64,000 nucleotides of DNA, from NCBI RefSeq assembly GCF_003952165.1, contig NZ_RXFT01000001.1:992001-1056000 (forward strand), read 5' to 3'. This stretch comes from Variovorax guangxiensis. Its GTDB lineage: Bacteria; Pseudomonadota; Gammaproteobacteria; Burkholderiales; Burkholderiaceae_C. The position numbers were made by a program, and so were the translations under genes. A model generated the notes under the pieces. The model made no database searches. It saw nothing but the letters and a program-made list of their open reading frames with translations, and had not been told where the DNA came from. Positions 18,267 to 29,715 of this stretch are shown here, piece after piece (positions within the stretch are counted from its first letter, which is position 1; each line of letters opens with the position of its first letter).

Positions 18267-18365
18267 CGCCTTTTCTTACGCTCCCCGGCAGGAGACGGGA
18301 GCGGATCGAGGGCATGGGAAGGCGTCCCGTGCACGGCGCGCCCGTCCCGCGAGATCCGTATCGCG

Positions 18366-19532
18366 ATGAAGAAGAAATCCCTCTACCAGATCACTCCCGC
18401 GCGCATCGTCTTCGGCGTGATGACCTGCGCGGCCCTATACCTCGACTCCTTCGTCGACTCCTTCCACGGCACCGCCCATGCCGCCACCACGGTGGCCGCC
18501 GCTCCCGCGCCGATGCTCGTGCGCCAGGGCAACCGCCTGAGCGTACCTGCCGGTTCGCCGCTGCGCGACCGGCTGCTCGTTGCCACGGTCGGCCAGGACA
18601 CGCTGCCGCACGAGGTGAGCCTGCCCGCCACGGTGGAGGCCAACCCGGCCAATACCGTCAACATCCTCCCGCCGCTGACCGGCAGGCTGCTCGAACTCAA
18701 GGTGCGCCTGGGCGATATCGTCAAGCGCGGCCAGGTACTTGCGACGATGAGTTCGCCCGACCTCGCGCAGGCCCTGGCCGACGCGCAGAAGGCCCGCGAC
18801 GCACTCGACCTCGCGCAGCGCGCACTGGTGCGTGCACGCGGCGTGAACGAGGCCGGCTCCAACGCCGTGAAGGACGTGGAAGCGGCCCAGAGCGCCGTCG
18901 CCCAGCAGAAGGCTGAACTGCAGCGCAGCGAGGCACGTCTGCGCAGCCTCGGCGCGGAAGGCAGCGGAGCCCAGGCCGGCCCGGTGCTGAAGATCGTCGC
19001 GCCCGCGCCAGGCACGATCACCGCGCTGAACGCGGCCGCCGGCGCGAACCTGAACGACGCCAACGCGGCGCTGATGACGGTGTCGAACCTCGATTCGGTC
19101 TGGGTCACGGTCAACGTGCCCGAGAGTGTCGTGGGCACGGTCGCGCCCGGGCAGAACGTGGTGGTCACGCTGGCCGCCTACCCGGGCCGCAGCTTCACCG
19201 GCAAGGTCGCCTTCGTGAGCGCGGTGCTCGACGCCGACACGCGCCGCGCCCGCGCGCGCATCGCGTTCGCCAACCCCGAAGGCATCTTCAAGCCCAACAT
19301 GTACGCGACGGCGGTGCTGGGCGTGCCACAGGGCGCGCAGCCGCAGGTGCCGGCATCGGCGCTGCTGATGAACAACGACAGCGTGAGCGTCTTCGTCGAG
19401 GCCGAGCCCTGGACCTTCGTGCGCCGCACGGTGGAGCTGGGCCGGGAAGACGGCGACAAGGTCCGCATCCGCAGCGGCCTGGCCGCGGGCGAGCGCGTGG
19501 TGGTCCGTGGCGGTGTGCTGCTGAATGATTAA
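18366..19532 (+). CDS. RND efflux periplasmic adaptor (membrane fusion protein), CusB/CzcB type
   Basis: 388 aa. An N-terminal signal/anchor (about 10-40) is followed by the barrel-sandwich half NILPPLTGRLLELKVRLGDIV, an alpha hairpin (about 115-200, Ala- and Gln-rich), the second sandwich half KIVAPAPGTITALN and the beta-barrel WVTVNVPESVVGTV with FTGKVAFVSAVLD. It links the inner-membrane RND pump to the outer-membrane channel. No His- or Met-rich metal-binding N-terminal extension is visible. The stop overlaps the start of the pump gene by eight bases. The gene starts the operon and is divergent from the two-component genes. Confidence 0.93.
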   Translation: MKKKSLYQITPARIVFGVMTCAALYLDSFVDSFHGTAHAATTVAAAPAPMLVRQGNRLSVPAGSPLRDRLLVATVGQDTLPHEVSLPATVEANPANTVNILPPLTGRLLELKVRLGDIVKRGQVLATMSSPDLAQALADAQKARDALDLAQRALVRARGVNEAGSNAVKDVEAAQSAVAQQKAELQRSEARLRSLGAEGSGAQAGPVLKIVAPAPGTITALNAAAGANLNDANAALMTVSNLDSVWVTVNVPESVVGTVAPGQNVVVTLAAYPGRSFTGKVAFVSAVLDADTRRARARIAFANPEGIFKPNMYATAVLGVPQGAQPQVPASALLMNNDSVSVFVEAEPWTFVRRTVELGREDGDKVRIRSGLAAGERVVVRGGVLLND

Positions 19533-22500
19533 TCTCGTCATCACCCAGTTCTTCCGCCGCAGGCACCTGGCCTGGGCGATGTCGGTGGCGCTCGTGCTCT
19601 TCGGCGCGTGGTCATGGACGCAGATGACGGTGGAGGCCTACCCCGACCTCGGCGACGTGAACGTGCAGGTGACCACGCAGGTCAACGGCCTGGCCGCCGA
19701 GGAGATCGAGCAGCAGATCACCACGCCGCTGGAGCGCGCGCTGAGCAACACGCCGGGGCTGGCCTCGATCCGCTCCAGCAGCACCTTCGGCCTCTCGCTG
19801 ATCACCCTGACCTTCAAGGACGGCACCGACGACTACTTCGCCCGCCAGCGCGTGACCGAGCGCATCGGCCAGGTCAGCCTGCCCTCGGGCGCGCAGCCCG
19901 GGCTGGGGCCGGTGGCGGGGCCGGCCGGCGAGATCTACCGCTACACGCTGGAGTCGGACACAAAGAACCTGATGGAGCTCTCGGAGCTGCAGCGCTGGAA
20001 GGTGATTCCCGCGCTCAAGCAGGTAGCCGGCGTGGTCGACATCAACAACTTCGGCGGCTTCACCCGCGAGTTCCAGCTGGAGCTGGACCCGGCGCGCCTG
20101 CAGAAATACGGTCTGGTGCTCAACGACGTGGTCACGGCCATCAACAACAACAGCGCCAACGCCGGCGGCGGGCGCATCGCGCGCGGCGACCAGAGCTACG
20201 TGGTGCGCGGCATCGGCCAGATCCGCACGCTGGACGACCTGGGCTCGGTGGTGGTGGCGCAGAGCAGCGGCTCGCCGGTGCTGGTGCGCGACCTGGGGCG
20301 GCTGCAGTTCGGCCACCAGGAGCGCGGCGGCATCCTGGGCAAGGACACCAACCCGGACACCATCGAGGGCATCGTGCTGATGCTCAAGTACGAGAACCCC
20401 TCGCGCGTGCTGGAAGGCGTGCACAGGAAGATCGACGAGCTGCAGGCAGAACTCGCGCCCATGGGCGTGAAGATCGTGCCCTACATCGACCGCGACGACC
20501 TGGTGAAGCTCACGGTCGACAAGGTGACGCACACGGTGCTCGAAGGCATGGCGCTGGTGTGCTTCGTGCTCATTCTTTTCCTGGGCAGCCCGCGCAGCGC
20601 GGTGGTGGCGGCGGTGGCCATTCCGATGTCGCTGGTGACGGTGTTCATCGTGATGCACTTCACCCGCATGCCGGCCAACCTGTTCTCGCTGGGTGCGATC
20701 GACTTCGGCATCATCGTGGACGGCGCCATCGTGGTGATGGAGGCCATCCTGCGGCGCCGCGAAGAGGAGCCACACGCCACGCTCACCGAGGGCAACATCC
20801 TCGAGACGGTGAGCCATGTGTCGGGGCCGATTTTCTTCGCCACGCTGATCATCATCACGGCCTACTTCCCGCTCTTCGCCTTCGAGCGGGCCGAGGGCAA
20901 GCTGTTCAAGCCGATGGCGTTCACGGTCGGCTACGCGCTGGTGGGCGCGCTGCTCTGCGCGCTCACGCTCATTCCCAGCCTGGCCTACGTGGCGCTGCGC
21001 AAGCCGAGCAAGCCCTTCGTCAACAAGCCGCTGGTGTGGCTCACGGGCGCGTACCGGCGGGTGCTGGCGCGGCTGCTGGAGGTGCCGGCCATCGCCTACG
21101 GGCTGAGCGTGGCGGCGCTGGCCGCGGTGGTGGTGCTGGGCTCCACCGCAGGGCGGGAGTTCCTGCCCGACATCGACGAAGGGGCGCTTTGGCTGCAGGT
21201 GCAGCTGCCCTCGGGCCTGTCGCTGGACAAGGCCAGCGAGATGGCGACCGAGCTGCGGCACGTGCTGCTCGAGTACCCCGAGGTCTCCTACGTGGTGACG
21301 CAGCTCGGCCGCAACGACGACGGCACCGACCCGTGGACGCCCTCGCACATGGAGGTGCCGGTAGGCCTCAAGCCGTACGGCGAGTGGCCGGCCGGGGTGA
21401 GGAAGGCCGACTTCGTGCGCACCCTGACCGAGCGCTTCGCGCGCATGCCGGGCTTCGACGTGGGTATCAGCCAGCCGATCATCGACGGGGTGAACGACGC
21501 CGTGGGCGGTGCGCACAGCCCGCTGGTGCTGCGCATCTACGGCGACGACCTGAAGGAAAGCCGGCGCATCGGCAACCAGATTGTCGACTTGCTGCAGACC
21601 GTGCGCGGCACGGCGTCGGCATCGCTCTTCCAGGAGCCGCCGATTCCGCAGGTGGTGATCCAGTTCAACCGGGAAGCGGCGGCGCGCTTCGGCGTGAACG
21701 CGAGCGACGTGGCCAACCTGATCCAGACCGGCATCGGCGGCGCGCCCGTCATCACCGTGTACTCGGGCAACCGCACCTACAACGTGTCGGTGAAGATGCC
21801 CAGGAGCGCCAAGGGCAACACCGAGGCCATCGGCGCGCTGCTGCTCAACAGCTCAAGCGGCGCGAAGGTGCCACTCGCGCAGGTGGCCGACATCCGCCTT
21901 CAGACCGGCGAAAGCACGATCTCGCACGAGATGAACGAGCGCCAGATCACGGTGCGCGTGGACAACCGCGACCGCGATCTCGCCTCCTACCTCGACGAGG
22001 CGCGCGATCGCATCGCGAAGGAAGTGAAGTTCGACCCGGCGAAATTCCGCCTGCAGTGGGCCGGCCAGTTCGAGAACCAGCAGCGCGCGCAGGCGCGGCT
22101 GGGCGTGTCGCTGGCGATCGTGGTGAGCATCATGGCGGTGCTGCTGTTCTTCCAGTTCGGAAAGATCCGGCAGGTGGCGCTGATCCTCGGCGTGGTGCCC
22201 ATGGCCACGCTGGGCGGGCTGATCGCGGTGCACGCGGCCGGTGAAACGCTCAATGTGGCGACGGCCGTGGGCTTCATCGCGCTCTTCGGCGTGTCGATCC
22301 AGAACGGGATCATCATGGTCGCCAACTTCCGCCGCGTGCGCGGCGAAGGGCTGGCGCTGCAGGCCTCGGTGCTCGAAGGCGCGACCGAGCGGCTGCGGCC
22401 GGTGCTGATGACGGCCACGGTGGCGTCGGTCGGCATGCTGCCCGCCGCGCTTGCCACAGGCGTGGGCACCGACGTGCAGCGCGGCCTGGCGACCGTGGTG

Positions 22501-22620
22501 GTCGGCGGGCTGGTGGTGTCTACGCTGCTGACGCTCTTCATCCTGCCCACGCTGTATTTCGCGATGGAGCGCGTGTTCGAACGCAAGGGCTGGGGCACGC
22601 GCTCGCGGCGCGATCGCTAG
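19525..22620 (+). CDS. RND efflux permease of the heavy-metal (HME/CzcA-CusA) family
   Basis: 1031 aa, the expected size. It has the RND layout of two repeats with large periplasmic loops. In TM4 the motif DFGIIVDGAIVVME supplies Asp393, Asp399 and Glu406 with the same spacing as the CzcA proton-relay residues Asp402, Asp408 and Glu415, which marks it as heavy-metal type rather than drug type. It should use the proton gradient to export metal ions (or, by drift, other toxic solutes) through the tripartite complex. Metal identity cannot be read without structural alignment of the periplasmic Met or carboxylate sites. It is flanked by its adaptor and outer-membrane channel. Confidence 0.94.
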   Translation: MINLVITQFFRRRHLAWAMSVALVLFGAWSWTQMTVEAYPDLGDVNVQVTTQVNGLAAEEIEQQITTPLERALSNTPGLASIRSSSTFGLSLITLTFKDGTDDYFARQRVTERIGQVSLPSGAQPGLGPVAGPAGEIYRYTLESDTKNLMELSELQRWKVIPALKQVAGVVDINNFGGFTREFQLELDPARLQKYGLVLNDVVTAINNNSANAGGGRIARGDQSYVVRGIGQIRTLDDLGSVVVAQSSGSPVLVRDLGRLQFGHQERGGILGKDTNPDTIEGIVLMLKYENPSRVLEGVHRKIDELQAELAPMGVKIVPYIDRDDLVKLTVDKVTHTVLEGMALVCFVLILFLGSPRSAVVAAVAIPMSLVTVFIVMHFTRMPANLFSLGAIDFGIIVDGAIVVMEAILRRREEEPHATLTEGNILETVSHVSGPIFFATLIIITAYFPLFAFERAEGKLFKPMAFTVGYALVGALLCALTLIPSLAYVALRKPSKPFVNKPLVWLTGAYRRVLARLLEVPAIAYGLSVAALAAVVVLGSTAGREFLPDIDEGALWLQVQLPSGLSLDKASEMATELRHVLLEYPEVSYVVTQLGRNDDGTDPWTPSHMEVPVGLKPYGEWPAGVRKADFVRTLTERFARMPGFDVGISQPIIDGVNDAVGGAHSPLVLRIYGDDLKESRRIGNQIVDLLQTVRGTASASLFQEPPIPQVVIQFNREAAARFGVNASDVANLIQTGIGGAPVITVYSGNRTYNVSVKMPRSAKGNTEAIGALLLNSSSGAKVPLAQVADIRLQTGESTISHEMNERQITVRVDNRDRDLASYLDEARDRIAKEVKFDPAKFRLQWAGQFENQQRAQARLGVSLAIVVSIMAVLLFFQFGKIRQVALILGVVPMATLGGLIAVHAAGETLNVATAVGFIALFGVSIQNGIIMVANFRRVRGEGLALQASVLEGATERLRPVLMTATVASVGMLPAALATGVGTDVQRGLATVVVGGLVVSTLLTLFILPTLYFAMERVFERKGWGTRSRRDR

Positions 22621-22636
22621 GAAAGCGGAACAACCA

Positions 22637-24142
22637 GTGAAGACAAAGAAGACAAACCTGGCGACGCCCGTGGCGGCCGGCATTGCGGCGATGCTGCTGG
22701 CCGGCTGCGCGGTCGGCCCCGACTACGCCCGCCCGCAGCTGAACCTGCCCGAGCGATATACCTCCTCACCACCCGCGAGCAAGGAAGCCGAAGGCGTGCC
22801 GCTGGCGCGCCTGTCGCCCGAGCTCGACGTGCCGGCCCAGTGGTGGCAGGCCTTCCGCAGCGAGCCGTTGAACGCGCTGGTCACGCAGAGCCTTGCCGGC
22901 AACCCGACCATCGAGGCGGCAGACGCCGCCCTGCGCGCGGCGCAGGAGAACGAAGCTGCCGACCGTGCCGCCTTCTGGCCCAGCGTGGCGCTGGGCTACT
23001 CGCCCACGCGGCAGCGCGTGGCCAGCGCGGTGGCGAGCCCGGTGTCGTCCAACGCGAGCCTGTACACGCTGCACACTGCGCAGGTGACGGTGTCGTACAC
23101 GCCCGACGTGTTCGGCGGCACCCGCAGGCAGGTGGAAGGCGCGAAGGCGGAAACCGAGGTGCAGCGCTTCGAGAGCCTGGCCGCGAAGCTCACGCTCAGC
23201 AGCAACGTGGTGACCACCGCGATCACTGAAGCCTCTTTGCGCGCGCAGCAGGCCGCCACGCTGAAGATCATCGCGGGCCAGAAGGAAGTGCTGCAGGCCT
23301 ATCGCAGGCAGCTGGCGCTGGGCCAGGCGGCGCCGGCCGACGTCGATGCGCAGGAGGCCGCACTGGCCGCCACCGAAGCGACGCTGCCGCCGCTCGACCG
23401 GCAGCTGGCGCAGCAGCGCAACCTGCTGGCCACGCTGGCCGGCCGCTTCCCGAGCCAGGGCGTGGAGGCGCGCTTTGATCTCGATGCGCTGCAGCTGCCG
23501 ACGGAATTGCCTCTTACCCTGCCTTCCAGCCTGGTCGAGCACCGCCCCGACGTTCGCGCGGCCGAGGCGCAGCTGAAGTCGGCGAGCGCCGCCATCGGCG
23601 TGGCGGTCGCGGCACGGCTGCCGAACGTGACGCTGGGCGTGAACTCGTACGGCTCGTCGGCCTACAAGCTGTCGGACCTGTTCAAGGCTTCCTCGCTCTT
23701 CTGGACCGTGGCCGCGAGCGTGACGCAGCCCATTTTCGACGGCGGCGCGCTGAAGCATCGCGAGGCCGCCGCGCGCGCATCGTTCGACCAGGCGGCTGCG
23801 CAGTACCGTGCGACGGTGCTTGCAGCCTTCCAGGACGTGGCGAACACGCTCGAAGCCATCGACGCCGACACCCGCGCGCTGCAGGCGGCGGTGAAGGCCG
23901 AGCGCGCGGCTTCGCAGAGCCTGGCGCGCACGCAGGCGCAGGTGCGGCTGGGCGATGCCAGCGCGCTCTCGCTGCGCATCGCGCAGCAGGCCCAGCAGCA
24001 GGCGCTGCTGAATCTGGTTCAGGCCCGCGCGCTGCGGCTGACCGACGCGGCCGCCCTCTTCCAGGCGCTGGGCGGTGGCTGGTGGAATGCACCCCAAGCT
24101 GCCATCGTCTCGTCTTCTTCCATCTCTCCCGCATCGCCATGA
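22637..24142 (+). CDS. Outer membrane efflux lipoprotein, NodT/TolC-like
   Basis: 501 aa from a GTG. A lipoprotein signal ends at LLAGC with Cys24 as the lipidated residue, followed by AVGPDYARPQL, the standard start of NodT-family channels. Two OEP repeats are visible, with the conserved PSSLVEHRPDVRAAEAQL at the second. The protein forms the trimeric outer-membrane channel of the RND pump encoded before it; only 16 bases separate them. The end overlaps the RidA gene (ATGA), so the transcript continues. Confidence 0.94.
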   Translation: MKTKKTNLATPVAAGIAAMLLAGCAVGPDYARPQLNLPERYTSSPPASKEAEGVPLARLSPELDVPAQWWQAFRSEPLNALVTQSLAGNPTIEAADAALRAAQENEAADRAAFWPSVALGYSPTRQRVASAVASPVSSNASLYTLHTAQVTVSYTPDVFGGTRRQVEGAKAETEVQRFESLAAKLTLSSNVVTTAITEASLRAQQAATLKIIAGQKEVLQAYRRQLALGQAAPADVDAQEAALAATEATLPPLDRQLAQQRNLLATLAGRFPSQGVEARFDLDALQLPTELPLTLPSSLVEHRPDVRAAEAQLKSASAAIGVAVAARLPNVTLGVNSYGSSAYKLSDLFKASSLFWTVAASVTQPIFDGGALKHREAAARASFDQAAAQYRATVLAAFQDVANTLEAIDADTRALQAAVKAERAASQSLARTQAQVRLGDASALSLRIAQQAQQQALLNLVQARALRLTDAAALFQALGGGWWNAPQAAIVSSSSISPASP

Positions 24143-24519
24143 ACATCATCCGCCACGACATGGGCCCCCGCTTCAGCGAGATGGTCACCGTCGACCTGGG
24201 CGCCGCGCGCCTGCTGTACCTCTCGGGCCAGGTGGCCGAGAACCCCTCGCTGGACATCACCGGGCAGATGCGCGAGATCCTGCGCCACATCGACCGCCTG
24301 CTCGCCACACAGGGGGCGACCAAGCAGGACCTGGTGAGCGTGACGATCTACCTGCGCACCGTGGGCGACTACGCCGCGATGAACTCGGTGTGGGACGAAT
24401 GGGTGCCCGCCGGCCACACGCCGGCGCGCGCCACGGTGGGCGCGAAGCTGATCGACTCCGAGTACCGCGTCGAGATCCAGGCCACGGCGGCGATCGCAGC
24501 GACAAGGCCGGTGCCGTGA
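24139..24519 (+). CDS. RidA/YjgF family protein (enamine/imine deaminase)
   Basis: 126 aa. YLSGQVAEN near the N-terminus, VTIYLRTVGDYAAMN in the middle and PARATVGAKL with the conserved Arg are RidA family marks. RidA proteins hydrolyse reactive 2-aminoacrylate-type enamines and act as cytosolic trimers. Here the ATG overlaps the stop of the efflux channel gene and its own TGA overlaps the next ATG, so it is firmly within the efflux operon. A detoxifying role alongside the pump is possible, but paralogs of RidA often have other substrates. Confidence 0.92.
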   Translation: MNIIRHDMGPRFSEMVTVDLGAARLLYLSGQVAENPSLDITGQMREILRHIDRLLATQGATKQDLVSVTIYLRTVGDYAAMNSVWDEWVPAGHTPARATVGAKLIDSEYRVEIQATAAIAATRPVP

Positions 24520-24884
24520 TGCGCTCGGCTCTCCTTTGTGCGCTGATGCTGGGCGGCTGCTCGGCCTTCGATGCGCACTCCTTCGACCGTTCGGCCGGCT
24601 GGCGGGCCGCGCAGGTCGTCAGCATCGGGAAGATGGGCGAGCTGGCCGCCACGGCCGATCGCGATTGCGGTGCAGATGGCGGTGCCGCAGCCCCTTACGC
24701 CGTCGTGCGCTACCGCAACGGCGGCGTGCACACGCGCTCGATCGGCACCGGACGCTGGCCCGCGGCCGCCGAACTCAAGGTCGGCGATGCGGTGGAAGTG
24801 AACATCCTCGACTGCGCGGCGCCCCTGGCACTGGCAGCGCCAGCAGGTCAGAGCGGCAGCAGCTCGGGCACGCCGTCGCGCTGA
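24519..24884 (+). CDS. Small lipoprotein of unknown function at the end of the efflux operon
   Basis: 121 aa. The N-terminus MRSALLCALMLGGCSAF is a short lipoprotein signal with the lipobox LGGC (Cys14). The mature part has two more cysteines (DRDCGADGG and ILDCAAP), which could form a disulfide, and a beta-like stretch VVRYRNGGVHTRSIG. The ATG shares its A with the RidA stop (TGATG). The final 37 bases overlap the convergent patatin gene. No family recognised; its place suggests a periplasmic or outer-membrane helper of the pump. Confidence 0.75.
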   Translation: MRSALLCALMLGGCSAFDAHSFDRSAGWRAAQVVSIGKMGELAATADRDCGADGGAAAPYAVVRYRNGGVHTRSIGTGRWPAAAELKVGDAVEVNILDCAAPLALAAPAGQSGSSSGTPSR

Positions 24885-25921
24885 AGCCAGCCCTCGAACT
24901 CGTCCGACAGCCGCCGCGCCTCGCGCGTGGCGCGGCCCCATGCCGCGATGCGCGCCTGCGCGTCGTTCGCGAAGTGGATGAAGTCCTTGCGGTCGGGCAG
25001 CTTGCCGTTGGGCAGCGTGCGCACCCATTCCGGGTCGGGCGCGAGCACCACCATGCGGTCGAGAAAACCGCTGGCCTTGTGGCGCCAGCGCAGGCCCTTG
25101 TCGAGCCAGCCCGGCACCACCGCCTGCTGGAAATGCGGATACAGCACGATGCCCTCGTCGGCCGGCTGGTAGTCCAGGTGCAGGTGGTAGTCGGTAATGC
25201 CTCCGTCCCAGTAGGCGCCGCGCGGCGCGCCGGGAATGTCGTGCACCGCCGCCAGCAGGAACGGAATGGAGCACGAGGCCTGCAGCACCATGTTGAAGTT
25301 GGCCTCGCTCAGCGCGTGCTGGCGCGTACGGAAGTCGCGCGTGGCAAACGGCAATGCCGCGCCGGGCGTGGAGAACACGCAGCGCTCCAGCCACGCGCCC
25401 AGGCTCTTGCGGTGAAGGCTGTTGGTGGCGAAGGCGCCCAGGTAACCCACCGGCGTGCGCGCCCTGCCCTCGCGCCCGAGGATGTGACGGCCGCGCGATG
25501 TCACCACGTGCAGCCGGTAGCGCGGATGGCCCAGCACCTCGGCGATGCGACCCCCATAGAACGATTCGAGGCTCTCGGCGAAGCGCTCGCTGAGCTGGCG
25601 CGGGCTGAGCTTCTTCTGCCCCGGCGGCACCTCGAACTGCTGGTGCACATAGTCGTGCTCGAAACGCTCGAAGGCGGCATCGGGGTTCGCCAGGCAAGCC
25701 GTCGACAGCCGCCACGCGCCGATCGACGCGCCCACCAGGTGCACCTGCTGGCTCGACTGCGGCAGCCAGCGGCCGAAGATGAAGCGGTCGAGCGGCCCGA
25801 GGATCAGCCCTTTCGGCCCGCCCGCCGCGCCGGGGATGGTGCGCACGTCCTGTGGGCGCAGGCCGTGCTGCGCGATGTGCTTGCGGGCCGCGGGGCCGGC
25901 GTAGATGCGCAGGGCTTTCAT
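24848..25921 (-). CDS. Patatin-like phospholipase
   Basis: 357 aa. The oxyanion loop GGPKG is at 34-38, the nucleophile elbow GASIG at 64-68 (Ser66), and the catalytic Asp in DGG at 239-241, so the Ser-Asp dyad of patatins is complete. There is no signal peptide, so it should act on lipids from inside the cell unless secreted by another route. Its ATG overlaps the stop of an upstream Phd-like antitoxin gene (ATGA), which is unusual. The 3' end overlaps the lipoprotein gene by 37 bases in convergent orientation. Confidence 0.93.
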   Translation of the reverse strand: MKALRIYAGPAARKHIAQHGLRPQDVRTIPGAAGGPKGLILGPLDRFIFGRWLPQSSQQVHLVGASIGAWRLSTACLANPDAAFERFEHDYVHQQFEVPPGQKKLSPRQLSERFAESLESFYGGRIAEVLGHPRYRLHVVTSRGRHILGREGRARTPVGYLGAFATNSLHRKSLGAWLERCVFSTPGAALPFATRDFRTRQHALSEANFNMVLQASCSIPFLLAAVHDIPGAPRGAYWDGGITDYHLHLDYQPADEGIVLYPHFQQAVVPGWLDKGLRWRHKASGFLDRMVVLAPDPEWVRTLPNGKLPDRKDFIHFANDAQARIAAWGRATREARRLSDEFEGWLQRDGVPELLPL

Positions 25922-26181
25922 GTCTGACCCGCTTCGAGAACCCGCATCGCGCGGCGCGCATGCGCAGCATGTCTCGCGGGAGCGAGAAATTTGGTGCGGG
26001 CATCGGCCGAGAGCAGCAGGTCCTTAAGCGAGGGCTTGGTCATCGCTTGCAATTCCGCAGCCTGCACCAGCATGGCTACCGCGTCGCCAGTCCCGACAGG
26101 CACCTGCGCCCCATCGGCCAGACAGGCCTCAGGAATTTCGTCGAAGTGCCCCTTCGCGTCTTGCGCGAACCACGATTTCAT
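25918..26181 (-). CDS. Phd/YefM-like antitoxin-type protein
   Basis: 87 aa with GGAG eight bases before the ATG. It starts MKSWFAQDAKGHFDEIPEAC, closely following the Phd/YefM N-terminal DNA-binding pattern (a W-x-x-QDAK-x-x-F/L-x-E-L/I run), then VPVGTGDAVAMLV where the family has the strand-loop-strand element, then a KPSLKDLLL helix like that of VapB/Phd antitoxins that bind PIN toxins. The C-terminal 25 residues are Ala/Arg-rich. No PIN, RelE or Doc toxin follows; instead the stop overlaps the ATG of a patatin-like phospholipase. It may be an orphan antitoxin, or it may regulate the phospholipase gene. Confidence 0.72.
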   Translation of the reverse strand: MKSWFAQDAKGHFDEIPEACLADGAQVPVGTGDAVAMLVQAAELQAMTKPSLKDLLLSADARTKFLAPARHAAHARRAMRVLEAGQT

Positions 26182-26269
26182 TCCGGCTGCTCCATCAGAC
26201 TGTTTTTGGACTGGTTAGCGACCGTGCGCCGAGTCACAGCATCAAATTCCGACGCTGCGACCAGCCTTT

Positions 26270-28645
<2,376 letters not shown>

Positions 28646-28726
28646 GTCTTGAGCGCGTCCCTGGCAAAGCGCGGGAGTTTGCCATAGGCGGGGACGGCAT
28701 CCGCCCCGGGCAAGCCGGCGGGCGTG

Positions 28727-29707
28727 TTACAGCTTGCTTTCGGATTCCTGCTTTGCCTCGGCTGCGCACGGCACCACGAGGCGCACGCACAGGCCGTGCG
28801 GCGCGACGGGGCCGATGTCGAGCTCGGCACCGATCGCCTCGGCGCGCGAATGCATGCTGCGCAGCCCCTTGCCCAGACTGCCGCAGGGGCCCGCGTCCCC
28901 GGCCGGCGCGCTCCCGGCCGGGCCCAGCCCCCTGCCGTTGTCGCTCACCTCGAGCACCATCGCCCGGCCCTGCTCCTGCGGCGCGACGCGCAGCTCGACG
29001 CGGGTCGCGCGGGAGTGGCGCAAGGCATTCGACAAAGCCTCCTGCGCCACGCGGCAGACCTGCGACGCGGTCTCCGCCGGCATCGGGAAGCTTTCAGTCT
29101 CGGCCGAGATGTTCCATTCGAAGGCGACGCCCATGCGCTCGAACGCGGGGCGCAGGCGGTAACGCAGGTGGCCCAGCCGCTCGACGACGGTGCTGTCGCC
29201 CTGGTCGTCGAGGTCGTCCACCGTCATCTGCAGTTCGAGCAGGCAGGCCTGCAGCGCCATCGAGAGGCTGCCGGGGCCGCCCGATTTCGGGTCCTGGCTG
29301 GCCAGCAGCGCCACGAGCCGGGAACCGACGCCGTCGTGCAGGTCGTTGGCGATGCGGCGGCGCTCGGCCATCACCGCCTGGGCCTGGCGAAAGCGCGCGG
29401 CCCGACGCTGCGAGACGTACCAGATGCCCAGGATCATTCCCAGCACCAGCAGGTTGGCCGCCTGCAGGGCCCAGAAGGCGAACGGCATGTCGCTGGCCAT
29501 GACGGTGACAGCGGAGCCTGCCCTGATGGCCTGCGCTGCGACCGGCGTCAGGTGCAGCGCGCCCGCGAGCGCGGCCCATGCCAGCAGCCGGCGTCGCGAG
29601 ACGTGCTGGCGCAGCCAGACGAGCAGTACGCACCACGAGCCGATCGACAACCACACGAACTGGTCTTCCAGAAGATGCGGAAGCTGAAGGACCTGCGGCG
29701 CGAGCAT
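28727..29707 (-). CDS. Sensor histidine kinase, NarX/HisKA_3 type
   Basis: 326 aa. Three or four N-terminal membrane segments within residues 1-98, without a large periplasmic domain, are followed by a short coiled segment and the HisKA_3 box RRRIANDLHDGVGSR with His124. The ATPase part has AQEALSNALRHS and LEVSDNGRGLG. It should phosphorylate the LuxR-type regulator encoded 8 bases upstream. The input is probably sensed within the membrane. Target genes are not evident nearby. Confidence 0.9.
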   Translation of the reverse strand: MLAPQVLQLPHLLEDQFVWLSIGSWCVLLVWLRQHVSRRRLLAWAALAGALHLTPVAAQAIRAGSAVTVMASDMPFAFWALQAANLLVLGMILGIWYVSQRRAARFRQAQAVMAERRRIANDLHDGVGSRLVALLASQDPKSGGPGSLSMALQACLLELQMTVDDLDDQGDSTVVERLGHLRYRLRPAFERMGVAFEWNISAETESFPMPAETASQVCRVAQEALSNALRHSRATRVELRVAPQEQGRAMVLEVSDNGRGLGPAGSAPAGDAGPCGSLGKGLRSMHSRAEAIGAELDIGPVAPHGLCVRLVVPCAAEAKQESESKL

Positions 29708-29715
29708 GGCATGGC

